From positions 1 through 33,406 of the forward strand of contig NZ_JRJG01000058.1 of NCBI RefSeq assembly GCF_000759435.1: 33,406 nt of DNA, in the 5' to 3' direction. The DNA is from Hoeflea sp. BAL378. GTDB taxonomy: Bacteria > Pseudomonadota > Alphaproteobacteria > Rhizobiales > Rhizobiaceae. The notes beneath the pieces were generated by a model that worked only from the letters and a program-made list of their open reading frames with translations, had not been told where the DNA came from and searched no databases. Of this stretch, positions 1 to 11,290 are shown one piece after another. The stretch's first letter is position 1, and every line of letters starts with the position of its first letter. Position numbers and translations under genes: made by a program.

Positions 1-8
1 CCCCCTCT

Positions 9-46
9 GTCGGCTACGCCGACATCTCCCCCGCAAGGGGGGAGAT
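9..46. repeat. Double-hairpin palindromic intergenic element
   Basis: Two hairpins lie back to back: gtcggc/gccgac (9-14 with 18-23), then an arm of atctccccc pairing with ggggggagat (24-46). The element lies just beyond the stop codon of the DUF2235 gene on the minus strand and could act as its transcription stop, although no T-run follows. Elements with this look (a short stem, then a C-run/G-run stem) are widespread between genes in Rhizobiales. The upstream side is cut by the window edge. Confidence 0.6.
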
Positions 47-83
47 CAGGTCCAGTGCGTAGCGGGCTTCGTTCAGGCCACCC

Positions 84-1322
84 TCACGCCCCGGGCGCCC
101 GCGTCCTTGCCACCTCGTACCGCGCCGGCAGGTTCGGCGGCCGGTAGTCGGGCCGCTGTTCCAGCCGCTCGATCACGGCTGCGTGCAGCCGGGCGCCCTC
201 GGGCACGCGGCGGTAATCGAACACCGGCCAGTAGATCCGGCCGATCTGCAACTGCCGCAGCAACGAGGTCTTCGGCACCTTGCGGGGCAGGAATTCGACC
301 AGGCCCCAGCCGAAATTCATGGAATTGTTGATGTCGGCCAGCGGGTCGGGCGCGCCGTAGGATTTTTGGCGCCCGGCAGCCTCGTCACGGGCGAGGCCCG
401 GGTCCGGTTCGAGGGCTCGCTCCGCCTCGGCCGGCGCGCCGTGGGTGAGAAGCGCGAACACCTCCTCGTTGCCGTGAACGCCCGCGGCGACGGCCTCGCG
501 GTAGAGCCATTCGAACGGAATCTTGGCGAGCCCGCTCTTCGCGTCCGGATGGCCGCCGCCGACATCGCCGTGGCAGCCCGCAAACCAGACCTCCTCGAAA
601 TCCTGCGGGATGGTGACGAAGCGGCGGGCGTCGGCCGACCAGTATTCGTAGCGCTGCCCCGGCTCCCACAGCGAGGGCTGGAAATAGGTGCGCCGCTCGT
701 CGATCGCCAGCGCCTGGCGGACGACCCGGATCCGGTCGTTCTCGTTGGTGTAGGCCTTCTGCGTCGTCGTCAGCCAGGGGAAGCCGGCCTTCGCGTCGAA
801 CACCGAGGCCACCGTGTCCCACAGGCCGAGGAACTCGATGCGCACGCCCGCGCCGCCGAGCACCTTCTGGAAATGGCCGATCTCGGACGAAAAATCCCTG
901 CTCCCGGGCTGGCCGAGCCGCGCATAGGCCCGCCAGGCATAGCGCATGAGATGCACCTGCTCCGGCCGCACCAGCCCGAAGATGCGGAGGAAACCCGCCA
1001 GCAGCCGCGCGGTGTAGGCGCCGCGGGAGAAGCCGACGATATGGATGCGGTCGCCGAATGCGTGGGTGTCGACGAGAAACCGGTAGGCCTCCATCACATT
1101 GTCTTCAATGCCCGCGCCGGTGGCGAGCCCCAGCACGATGCGCAGCTTCGACGTCCACCGCTGCCACCAGCCGCTCAATCCGAAGGTGCCGACGCCGGGC
1201 TGGTAGAACACCAACTGCCGCTTCGACCGCTCGAGGCTGCCATAGAGCCTCAACACATTGGTCCGGTCGCCCGAAATCTGGTTCGACGTGCCGTCCAGCA
1301 GGATGACGATGTTCCTGGGCAT
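84..1322 (-). CDS. DUF2235 alpha/beta-hydrolase-like protein
   Basis: This is a 412-residue protein of the DUF2235 family, an alpha/beta-hydrolase fold group that includes phospholipase-type effectors. It opens with MPRNIVILLDGT and carries the nucleophile elbow GFSRGAYTAR with the serine near residue 99. It also has the GLWDTV segment and the WFAGCHGDVGGGH segment typical of the family. The start is taken at 1322 rather than the upstream ATG at 1373, because GGAGGG lies at the right distance before it and the conserved region begins at once. No signal peptide or membrane helix is seen. Some family members are type VI secretion lipases, but no secretion genes are nearby, so the substrate is unknown. 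It is transcribed away from the nuclease-like gene at 1638. Confidence 0.85.
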   Translation of the reverse strand: MPRNIVILLDGTSNQISGDRTNVLRLYGSLERSKRQLVFYQPGVGTFGLSGWWQRWTSKLRIVLGLATGAGIEDNVMEAYRFLVDTHAFGDRIHIVGFSRGAYTARLLAGFLRIFGLVRPEQVHLMRYAWRAYARLGQPGSRDFSSEIGHFQKVLGGAGVRIEFLGLWDTVASVFDAKAGFPWLTTTQKAYTNENDRIRVVRQALAIDERRTYFQPSLWEPGQRYEYWSADARRFVTIPQDFEEVWFAGCHGDVGGGHPDAKSGLAKIPFEWLYREAVAAGVHGNEEVFALLTHGAPAEAERALEPDPGLARDEAAGRQKSYGAPDPLADINNSMNFGWGLVEFLPRKVPKTSLLRQLQIGRIYWPVFDYRRVPEGARLHAAVIERLEQRPDYRPPNLPARYEVARTRAPGA

Positions 1323-1637
1323 CGAAGGACCCTCCACCGCGGCAAGGATACGCGAGAAGCGGGGAGGCGGCAATCAGAGGGGGAGGAGCGGGTGATCCGG
1401 CGAGCGCGTATTTTCGGTCCGTCCGCAAACACACGCGTTCTCACCTTGCAATATCGGCGTCATCCATCGTCCCCACCGTCGTCATCCTCGGGCCCGGGGC
1501 AGATCGGCGCGGTTGTGGGCTGGGAGCCGCATTCTGTCCTCCCCTCCGCGGAAGCGCGGGTGATGGCGACATATGCAATTTATCCTTGCGGACTCCTGTC
1601 TGGTTTGGTCAACTGCCGGAGGGATGGGGAGGAAACA
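1323..1637. other. Divergent intergenic region
   Basis: This 315-base gap separates two divergently read genes, so it should hold both of their promoters. The plus-strand gene at 1638 has a clear GGGGAGGAAACA ribosome site. A GC-rich inverted stretch (tcgggcccggggc) lies near 1489-1501. No promoter could be assigned with confidence, and the reading frame that runs through the region does not look like a protein. Confidence 0.4.
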
Positions 1638-2408
1638 ATGGCAAAATTACCGAAAAAATTCACCGATCGGGTCGGGACGCACCTCAGAAAATACCAGAAA
1701 ATCACATCCGCCCAGCAGAAAGCTGATGTCGCCGAGGCCGATACCGTAACGTTGGTGAAGGATATATTGTCCGATGTCTTCGGCTATGACAAATATGAAG
1801 AACTGACGTCAGAACATCAGATCAAATCAACCTATTGCGATCTTGCCATAAAGATCGGCGGCAAGCTGCGACTTCTGGTCGAAGTCAAATCGGCCGGCGC
1901 CAGCCTCGCCGACAATCATCTCAGGCAGGTTATCGATTACGGCGCGCATCAGGGCATTCACTGGGTGATCCTGACCAATGCGGTGGAATGGCGCCTCGTG
2001 CGCATCTATGTCGCCAACCAGATCAGCCACGAGGAAGTCTGCCGGTTCGATTTGGCCGACCTGAGCGCGCGGAAAGAGGAGCACCTGGAGCAGTTGTTCC
2101 TGCTGGCCAAGGAAGGCCTGGTCATGGACGCGATGGATGCTTTCCATCAGCAGGCTCAGTTGCTCAACAAGTTTACGCTGGCAGCAATTCTCCGCTCCGA
2201 GCCGGTCGTGAACATCGTCCGTCGCGAATTCCGCCGCCTGTTCCCGGATATCAAGGTCGGCAACGAAGTTCTGGCGGTGTTGATCGAGAACGAGGTGATC
2301 AAGCGCGATACGCTGGAGGGCGACAAGGCCAAGGAGGCGGTCGCAAGGATCAAGAAGGCGAACGGAAAGCTTGAGCGGGCGAAGAAGAAGCTCGCCGAAG
2401 TCCTGTGA
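1638..2408 (+). CDS. Stand-alone HsdR-N-like (PD-(D/E)xK) protein
   Basis: This 256-residue protein resembles the N-terminal domain of type I restriction HsdR subunits (HSDR_N, PD-(D/E)xK nuclease fold). The visible core is an acidic pair near residues 33-35, then TLVKDIL, then YCDLAI with Asp68, then LLVEVKSAG with Glu82 and Lys84, which fits the D...ExK active-site pattern. The C-terminal third is helical and ends in a Lys/Glu-rich stretch. The start at 1638 has a strong GGGGAGGAAAC site; the longer frame upstream is low-complexity read-through. No helicase, HsdM or HsdS gene is adjacent, so it is not part of a complete type I system here. Such orphan proteins occur across bacteria with unproven roles. 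Nuclease function is inferred from the motif only. Confidence 0.8.
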   Translation: MAKLPKKFTDRVGTHLRKYQKITSAQQKADVAEADTVTLVKDILSDVFGYDKYEELTSEHQIKSTYCDLAIKIGGKLRLLVEVKSAGASLADNHLRQVIDYGAHQGIHWVILTNAVEWRLVRIYVANQISHEEVCRFDLADLSARKEEHLEQLFLLAKEGLVMDAMDAFHQQAQLLNKFTLAAILRSEPVVNIVRREFRRLFPDIKVGNEVLAVLIENEVIKRDTLEGDKAKEAVARIKKANGKLERAKKKLAEVL

Positions 2409-2546
2409 CGCCGTTGGCCGGGTCTTGGCGGTAGACCGGGGGAAGGTTGGTGGGCTTCGCGGCGGCGGCCAGGAAATTGGTCGGGAGGCCCATCCGGCCC
2501 GTCCCCTCCTCCCACTTGAGGGAAGGGGCCAGGGGTGGAGGTATCC

Positions 2547-2669
2547 GCCGGACTTGATCCGGCATCCAGCGGCGAGCGTCCGCGAGCCGGAAGACTCTGT
2601 CTGCAGGTGCCGAAGGAGTCACGCACCCCGCGGACGCGCGGTGGCTGGACCCCGGATCAAGTCCGGGGT
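2547..2669. repeat. Pair of inverted short palindromes
   Basis: Two hairpins of one family lie in opposite orientation: gccgga-cttga-tccggc at 2547-2563 and accccgga-tcaag-tccggggt at 2649-2669. Each has the TCAAG (or its complement) loop and a flanking 'tgga...tgac'-like context. A related copy is at 32011-32029. They fill the gap between the nuclease-like gene and hicB (2409-2699), where no gene is seen. Confidence 0.6.
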
Positions 2670-2699
2670 GACGGAGGCTCGGTTAGCACGTCGCTTCCC

Positions 2700-2978
2700 T
2701 CACGCTGCGTCGGCAACCGCCGGCGCCGGCGTGACGGCGGCGACCACCGCGTCAGCGGAGTGCTCCAGAAACTCCGGATCGCGCCGTAGGGTGTCGAGCG
2801 TCCGCGGCGTTGGAAGCGCGCCTCTCCAGTCCTCGAAGACAAAGCCGAGGGCCACGCCTGCCTCGCGCATCGCTTCGTCGAGCGTGTCGGCCACGACCGT
2901 CACACCGGGCACATCCGGGAACGAGATGCCGTAGCCGCTCTCCGGCTCCTTGTGGATGAGGGCGATGTAGTAAGCCAT
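2700..2978 (-). CDS. hicB: HicB-family antitoxin
   Basis: This 92-residue protein has the HicB N-terminal partial RNase-H-like fold. It begins MAYYIALIHKEPESGYGISFPDVPG, with the family's FPDVPG turn followed by TLDEAMREAGVAL. It should bind and neutralise the HicA toxin encoded 4 bases upstream on the same strand. The start at 2978 is chosen because AAGGAT precedes it at a fitting distance and because the longer frame would overlap hicA. The C-terminal part (PEFLEHSADAVVAAV, then an Ala/Pro-rich tail) shows no clear ribbon-helix-helix or helix-turn-helix, so DNA binding and autoregulation are not obvious. Confidence 0.85.
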   Translation of the reverse strand: MAYYIALIHKEPESGYGISFPDVPGVTVVADTLDEAMREAGVALGFVFEDWRGALPTPRTLDTLRRDPEFLEHSADAVVAAVTPAPAVADAA

Positions 2979-2982
2979 GGTG

Positions 2983-3177
2983 TCAATCCTTGGGCCAGCG
3001 AGCCTGCAAGTAGATCGAGCGCACGGTTCCAACCGGAATATCCTTGCGCGGATGCGTGACAATCACAATTCTGCCGTCAGACGGATGCCGGAACTTGTGG
3101 TGCGAACCCCGGGTCGAGATCAGCACGAAACCATCAGACGTCAATCGTTTGATGATATCGCGGCTGTCTCGCAGCAT
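2983..3177 (-). CDS. hicA: HicA-family mRNA interferase toxin
   Basis: This 64-residue protein matches HicA toxins, double-stranded-RNA-binding-like ribonucleases that cut mRNA. It shows SRDIIKRLTSDGF, then the signature GSHHKF with the expected catalytic His near residue 26, then an IPVGTVRSI segment. The ATG at 3177 is preferred to the TTG just before it because GAGG lies 8 bases upstream. The gene begins only 10 bases after the carB stop codon on the same strand, and its ribosome site abuts that stop codon. It is followed 4 bases later by hicB, the usual toxin-then-antitoxin order. Co-transcription with carB is likely, although an extra promoter inside carB cannot be excluded. Confidence 0.88.
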   Translation of the reverse strand: MLRDSRDIIKRLTSDGFVLISTRGSHHKFRHPSDGRIVIVTHPRKDIPVGTVRSIYLQARWPKD

Positions 3178-3187
3178 CAACTCATCC

Positions 3188-6679
<3,492 letters not shown>

Positions 6680-6777
6680 GGTCCGGGTCCCTGTTGCGCA
6701 GGCTTCGCGCAAAAACTCCCCCGTCGGACTTCAACCACTCGGGAGACGCCATGCGCGAAATGTGAGGCTAGACGCGG

Positions 6778-6806
6778 CTTATAGGGAAATGGGTGACGCG
6801 AGGGAA
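6778..6806 (-). promoter_or_regulatory. Candidate carB promoter
   Basis: On the minus strand a TATAAG box (6778-6783) lies 17 bases from TTCCCT (6801-6806). The -10 is good and the -35 weak. Transcription would begin near 6771, leaving a leader of about 90 bases. That leader contains a small hairpin (TTGCGC/GCGCAA arms, 6694-6712) just before the carB ribosome site. Confidence 0.35.
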
Positions 6807-6917
6807 CCCCCAAAGGGGGATTGTTCAGCGGAAAGTGGGGTGGGATCGCCAGACTGGAACCCTTTGTCCGCTTGCCCGCTGGCACCGCCGTCATCCCGGC
6901 CCCCGAAGGCTCTCCCT

Positions 6918-7078
6918 ACCTCCCCCTTGAGGGGAGGTCGGAGAGGCAAGGCGGACGCGGAGCGACCGGCGTAGCTGATCCGGGTGGGGGTATGGGCGCG
7001 AGGCGGCTTGATTGACCCCCACCCGGCTCTGTCGCGCTTCTCGCGCGCCAATCACCGACCTCCCCTCAAGGGGGAGGT
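6918..7078. repeat. Composite nested palindrome of about 160 bp
   Basis: The 24 bases at 6918-6941 recur as an exact inverted copy at 7055-7078, and each copy is itself a near-palindrome (C-run, ttga, G-run). Inside them a second inverted pair, ccgggtggggg (6980-6990) and cccccacccgg (7016-7026), forms an inner stem. The element lies between carB and the cytochrome gene in an otherwise gene-free stretch (6680-7171). Its structure suggests a small mobile palindromic unit rather than a simple terminator. Confidence 0.7.
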
Positions 7079-7171
7079 CGGTGTCAGCCTGCACCACCGC
7101 GCTCCAAGCTTCCAGCATCCAACTGTGATTGGCCGGCAGGATGCAGCCCCCCGCGCCGGCGCCTGAAGCCG

Positions 7172-7543
7172 TTACTCGCCCTGCCGCGCCTTCAGATCCA
7201 TCAGCCATTCCACCACATCCGCCTTCTCGTGGTCGAACAGGCGGAAGGTGGTCATGGGGAAATGGTCGGCTTCCAGGAACGCTTCGAACCAGGCGCGGTC
7301 GCGGCCGGGGACGGCGACGATGTCCTCATAGGGCGGCGCCATGTCGGCGGTCAGCTCCTCGCCCTCGCGCACATGGCAGTCGCGGCACCATTCATTGACC
7401 ACGCGCTCCCCGCGCTTGACCGCCGCCTTGGCGGCGAGCGCCGGCGAGGCCGCGAGCGCCAGGCTCGCGGCGGCAAGCGCCAGGGCGGCCGCGGTCCCGC
7501 CGAGACGCACGATGCGGCCTGTCCGATGGACGTCCATGCTCAT
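7172..7543 (-). CDS. Small secreted c-type cytochrome
   Basis: This 123-residue protein has a Sec signal peptide: Arg-rich start, an Ala/Leu-rich core at residues 15-35 and a likely ALA cleavage site near residue 37. The mature part carries one haem-attachment motif, C53-R-D-C-H57. Met97 in HFPMTTF is the likely distal haem ligand, although this is inferred from position. It is predicted to be a soluble periplasmic one-haem electron carrier; its redox partner is not evident from neighbours. The start at 7543 follows a GGGAGGGAGAC ribosome site, and the next Met codon two residues later is also possible. Confidence 0.82.
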   Translation of the reverse strand: MSMDVHRTGRIVRLGGTAAALALAAASLALAASPALAAKAAVKRGERVVNEWCRDCHVREGEELTADMAPPYEDIVAVPGRDRAWFEAFLEADHFPMTTFRLFDHEKADVVEWLMDLKARQGE

Positions 7544-7796
7544 GTCTCCCTCCCCTGTGCGGGCGCCTTGAGGCTCCCGGATCGGCCTCTGCCTCAAAAT
7601 GAGCCAGATCCTGAGGTCTTTGCAAGAGCATGCCAAGCATGAGTCGGGCTGGACCCCGGCGGAGCCCCAGGGCGCCGGCCTGGCGGGAAGAATTAAGCGT
7701 ACGGGCCCGCATGCGCAATTGACCCGTACCGCGGAATGTTGAAACTGGCGAACTGCGGCAGCGCGCGTCGGCCGGGATCGTCAGGAGAGACAGAGC

Positions 7797-8708
7797 ATGG
7801 ACTGGAAGGGCCGTCGCCAGAGCGACAATATCGAGGATCGCCGCGGCACCGGCGCCCGTGGAGGCAATCCCTTCGGGCGTGGCGGCATGCGGCTGCCGTC
7901 GGGCGGCATGCGCGCCTCGGGGCTGAGCTTCAAGACCATCCTGATCCTCGGCGTGATCTTTCTCGTCCTCAAGCTCATCGGCATCGACCCCCTGCAGATG
8001 CTCGGCGCCGATCCCGGCGCGGTGACCGGACAGCCTTCGGCCTCCGGCAGCCAGATTTCGGAGACCCGCCGGGACGAGATGACGCAGTTCGTCGCCACCG
8101 TGCTGGCCGAGACCGAGGACGTCTGGAACGGCATCATGAAGGCGCAGGGCATGGAGTATCCGGAACCCACGCTGGTGCTGTTTTCCGGCGCGGTGAGTTC
8201 GGCCTGCGGCAATGCCAGCGCCGCCTCCGGTCCGTTCTACTGCCCGGGCGACCAGAAGCTCTATATCGACCTCAGCTTCTATGACGAGCTGTCGCAGCGC
8301 TTCAAGGCGTCGGGCGATTTCGCCCAGGCCTATGTGCTGGCCCACGAGGTCGGCCACCATGTCCAGAACCTGATCGGGGTGCTGCCGAAATTCAACCAGA
8401 TGCGCCAGTCGATGACCCAGGCCGAAGAGAACCAGATGTCGATCCGGGTCGAGCTGCAGGCCGATTGCTTCGCCGGGATCTGGGGCCACTACACCGCGCA
8501 GAAGGGCATTCTCGAAAGCGGCGACCTGGAGGAGGCCCTGAACGCCGCCCAGCAGATCGGCGACGACACGCTGCAGCGGCGCACCCAGGGCTATGTGGTG
8601 CCCGAGAGCTTCAATCACGGCACCTCGGCGCAGCGCAAGGAATGGTTCGCCCGCGGCTTCGATTCGGGCCGGCTCGCGGCCTGCGACACGTTCAACAATC
8701 CGGTGTAG
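7797..8708 (+). CDS. ypfJ: YpfJ-type neutral zinc metallopeptidase
   Basis: This 303-residue protein belongs to the YpfJ/KPN_00604 putative neutral zinc metallopeptidase family. It begins MDWKGRRQSDNIEDRRG, a conserved family opening, and has one membrane helix at about residues 41-60 (SFKTILILGVIFLVLKLIGI). The zinc-binding motif HEVGHH is at 183-188, and an ELQADC segment near 219 probably supplies the third ligand. The end, with EWFARGFDSG, is also typical. The start has a GGAGAG ribosome site. The protease domain is probably periplasmic; no substrate is known. A short GC stem follows the stop codon, without a T-run. Confidence 0.9.
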   Translation: MDWKGRRQSDNIEDRRGTGARGGNPFGRGGMRLPSGGMRASGLSFKTILILGVIFLVLKLIGIDPLQMLGADPGAVTGQPSASGSQISETRRDEMTQFVATVLAETEDVWNGIMKAQGMEYPEPTLVLFSGAVSSACGNASAASGPFYCPGDQKLYIDLSFYDELSQRFKASGDFAQAYVLAHEVGHHVQNLIGVLPKFNQMRQSMTQAEENQMSIRVELQADCFAGIWGHYTAQKGILESGDLEEALNAAQQIGDDTLQRRTQGYVVPESFNHGTSAQRKEWFARGFDSGRLAACDTFNNPV

Positions 8709-8846
8709 CCCGCGAGGCGGGCCAACGCCGGCGTGCATTCCGCTGGGCAAAGAGGCGATGCCCGGCGAAATTCGCCGCCATTCCGGCAGGAAATGATCGA
8801 AAATGACTGCCGTAGCGGTCACCCGGTCGGTTTTGGCCTGCGCATT

Positions 8847-8861
8847 TTAAGCCAATTTTAA
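8847..8861 (+). promoter_or_regulatory. CtrA-like box upstream of chemoreceptor gene
   Basis: TTAA-GCCAATT-TTAA is a perfect match to the TTAA-N7-TTAA core bound by CtrA in alphaproteobacteria, and TTAAAC continues the second half-site. It lies about 155 bases before the chemoreceptor start, in a locally AT-rich patch of the 308-base gap 8709-9016. No other gene or clear -35/-10 pair was seen in that gap. Confidence 0.5.
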
Positions 8862-9016
8862 ACCAGTCATAACTAAGGTCCGGGCATGGGCCGGGATGAA
8901 CCTAGGGTCCGACTTTCTCCCATTGTGTGCATTGGCTGGACAGGATTCCAGAAGCAATGGGATTCGACTTGACGCATGAGGCTGCGAGTCCAGACGACCG
9001 CTAGGACGGATCTTCT

Positions 9017-10963
9017 ATGCAGTTTAACAAATTCAAGGTCGGGGCCAAGTTCGCCGCCACCTTCGCCTTGCTTATCAGCCTGTTCCTGGCCGTGGCCGGA
9101 ACGACGTTTTTCAGTTTGCGTACAATCGAGTCCGCCAGCACCTGGAACACCCATACCTACGATGTTCTCGGTCACTCCGACACCTTGTTGCTCTCCGTCG
9201 TCAACCAGGAGACCGGGGTGAGGGGATATCTCGTTTCGGCGGACGAGGCCTTTCTCGAGCCCTATACCGGCGGCGCCGCCCAGTTCGATGAGTCGATGAA
9301 GACATTGCTGGATCTCACCTCGGACAATGCCGAGCAGCAGTCCCGACTGAAGCGGATCCAGGAGCTGAACCTGCAGTGGCGGACCACCATCGCCGAGCGC
9401 GAAATCGCGCTGATGAAGGATCCCGCCACCATGGAAGAGGCGCGCGCTCTGGAAAGCTCGGGCGCTGGCAAGGGCCTGATGGACGAGTTGCGTGCGGCGC
9501 ATGCCGAGTTCGAAACGGCCGAAAGCGCCCTGCTCGGAACGCGCGGCGCCATGCGGGCCAATGCGATCAGCTTTTCCAAGACAGCCATCCTGGTCGGCAT
9601 CGCCGCCATTCTGGTTCTAGGATCGCTTCTCGCCTATTTGCTCACCCGCCACATCGGCGGCGCCGTCTCCTCGCTCACCCGCGTCATGGCGACGCTCGCC
9701 TCCGGCAAGAACGATGTCGAGATCCCCTACCGCGACCGCGGCGACGAGATCGGCGAAATCGCCAAGACCATCGTCGTGTTCCGCGATGCGGCCATCGACA
9801 AGGAGCGCATCGAGCGCGAAAGCGACGCGAACCGCAGCCTGAGCGAAAGGGAGCGCGCCGAGCGCGAAGCCGCCAAGGCCGCGGAGGCCCAGAGCCTCGC
9901 CACCGCGATCGATGCGCTGGCCAGCGGCCTGAAGCATCTCTCCGACGGCAACCTGACGGTGCGCCTCGACACGCCGTTCGCAGGCGATCTCGATCGCCTG
10001 AGGACCGACTTCAACAGCTCGGTCGAAAAGCTCGCCGAGACGCTGTCGGACGTGAAGGTCAACATCGACACGATCCATGCCAATGCCGGCGAAATGCGCT
10101 CGGCGGTGGAAGACCTGTCGCGCCGCACCGAGCAGCAGGCGGCCGCGCTCGAGGAGACCTCGGCCTCGCTCGAGGAAATCACCGCCACGGTGAAGAGCTC
10201 CTCCGAACGGGCGCAGGAAGCCAGCGACAAGGCGTCGGAGGCGAACAGGGCCGGCAAGGATTCGGCCGTGGTCGTCGCCGATGCCGTCGGCGCCATGAGC
10301 CGCATCCAGAGCGCCTCGGGCGAGATCGCCAAGATCATCGGCGTGATCGACGAGATCGCCTTCCAGACCAACCTTCTGGCCCTCAACGCCGGGGTCGAGG
10401 CGGCGCGCGCCGGCGAAGCGGGCCGCGGCTTTGCCGTGGTCGCCCAGGAAGTGCGCGAACTGGCGCAACGCTCGGCCACGGCGGCCAAGGAGATCAAGGA
10501 CCTGATCAGCAAGTCGAGCTCCGAGGTCGAAAACGGCGTCGGCCTGGTCAAGGCCACCGGCGAGGCGCTGAGCAAGATCGCCGCCCATGTCGTCGACATC
10601 AATTCGCACATCGAATCGATCGCGACGGCGGCGCGCGAACAGGCGACCGGGCTGCAGGAGGTCAACTCCGCCGTCAGCCAGATGGACCAGGTGACCCAGC
10701 AGAACGCGGCCATGGTGGAAGAGACCACCGCGGTCACGCATCGCCTGGCGAGCGAGGCCGACGGGCTGAGCATGCTGGTGTCGCGCTTCGTCACCGACAG
10801 ATCGTCGGACGCGGTGCGACAGACCTCCAGGACCGCGCCCGTGGCTGCCGGATCGGGCTCGACCTCGCGGCCGTCGCCGGCCAAGGCGATGGTCAACAAG
10901 GTGCGCCAGGCCTTCGCCACGCAGGGATCGGCCGCGGTCGACCAGGAATGGTCGGAATTCTGA
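9017..10963 (+). CDS. Methyl-accepting chemotaxis protein, CHASE3 sensor
   Basis: This is a 648-residue transmembrane chemoreceptor. It has a first membrane helix at about residues 12-33 and a periplasmic CHASE3-like domain to about residue 180, with the characteristic [22 protein letters not shown] second membrane helix follows at about 185-210, then a HAMP domain and a long charged coiled coil. The cytoplasmic signalling hairpin carries the conserved tip [19 protein letters not shown]. The protein should relay a periplasmic signal to CheA/CheW. The last five residues, EWSEF, fit the xWxxF pattern of CheR/CheB tethering peptides. Its last 30 residues are nearly identical to those of the next chemoreceptor. 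The ligand is unknown. A terminator follows the gene. Confidence 0.95.
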   Translation: MQFNKFKVGAKFAATFALLISLFLAVAGTTFFSLRTIESASTWNTHTYDVLGHSDTLLLSVVNQETGVRGYLVSADEAFLEPYTGGAAQFDESMKTLLDLTSDNAEQQSRLKRIQELNLQWRTTIAEREIALMKDPATMEEARALESSGAGKGLMDELRAAHAEFETAESALLGTRGAMRANAISFSKTAILVGIAAILVLGSLLAYLLTRHIGGAVSSLTRVMATLASGKNDVEIPYRDRGDEIGEIAKTIVVFRDAAIDKERIERESDANRSLSERERAEREAAKAAEAQSLATAIDALASGLKHLSDGNLTVRLDTPFAGDLDRLRTDFNSSVEKLAETLSDVKVNIDTIHANAGEMRSAVEDLSRRTEQQAAALEETSASLEEITATVKSSSERAQEASDKASEANRAGKDSAVVVADAVGAMSRIQSASGEIAKIIGVIDEIAFQTNLLALNAGVEAARAGEAGRGFAVVAQEVRELAQRSATAAKEIKDLISKSSSEVENGVGLVKATGEALSKIAAHVVDINSHIESIATAAREQATGLQEVNSAVSQMDQVTQQNAAMVEETTAVTHRLASEADGLSMLVSRFVTDRSSDAVRQTSRTAPVAAGSGSTSRPSPAKAMVNKVRQAFATQGSAAVDQEWSEF

Positions 10964-10994
10964 TCCCTCGCAGGGATCTTCGCCGGGAAAGACG

Positions 10995-11023
10995 GCCGGG
11001 AGCCCCAGGGCTCCCGGCTTTTT
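10995..11023 (+). terminator. Rho-independent terminator after first chemoreceptor
   Basis: A ten-pair stem, gccgggagcc with ggctcccggc, encloses a 4-base loop and is followed directly by five Ts. It begins 31 bases after the stop codon. The two chemoreceptor genes are therefore probably separate transcription units. Confidence 0.88.
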
Positions 11024-11151
11024 GCATTCGCCCCTTCCGTCGCCCGCGCGCCCGCCGCCGCCGGCAAGCGCCGGATGGTTTCCCAGGGGCGAAGTCCGTC
11101 GCCGGGACGAGTGCGGCGCCCTCCCGCCCCGCCAATCCTTGCCGTGCCCGT

Positions 11152-11166
11152 TTAAGGGTTCGTAAA
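11152..11166 (+). promoter_or_regulatory. CtrA-like box (one mismatch) upstream of second chemoreceptor
   Basis: TTAA-GGGTTCG-TAAA matches the TTAA-N7-TTAA pattern at 7 of 8 fixed positions and lies about 125 bases before the start at 11291. One such match could be chance. It is listed because its placement parallels the perfect box before the preceding chemoreceptor. The rest of the gap 10964-11290 holds the terminator and a short dyad (gtccggg/cggac near 11194). Confidence 0.3.
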
Positions 11167-11290
11167 GCGGATGAATGAGATTGCTGACTGGAAAGTCCGG
11201 GACAACCGGACCCATCTGGTTCCGGCATGATGCCCGTATTTTGGACCCATCAAGGGTCTCGCGCCGCCAGGGCTCACTCGGGTATCCATC

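Noticed and set aside
84-1322. DUF2235 protein as a type VI secretion effector
   Set aside because: No VgrG, Hcp, PAAR, immunity or other secretion gene is present in the window.
183-1637. N-terminal extension of the HsdR-N-like frame
   Set aside because: It runs antisense through the DUF2235 gene and is low-complexity; a good ribosome site and the family start lie at 1638.
6694-6712. Hairpin before the carB ribosome site as a terminator or riboswitch
   Set aside because: The stem is only six pairs and on the carB strand the T-run precedes it, so it is not an intrinsic terminator; no known riboswitch fold is visible.
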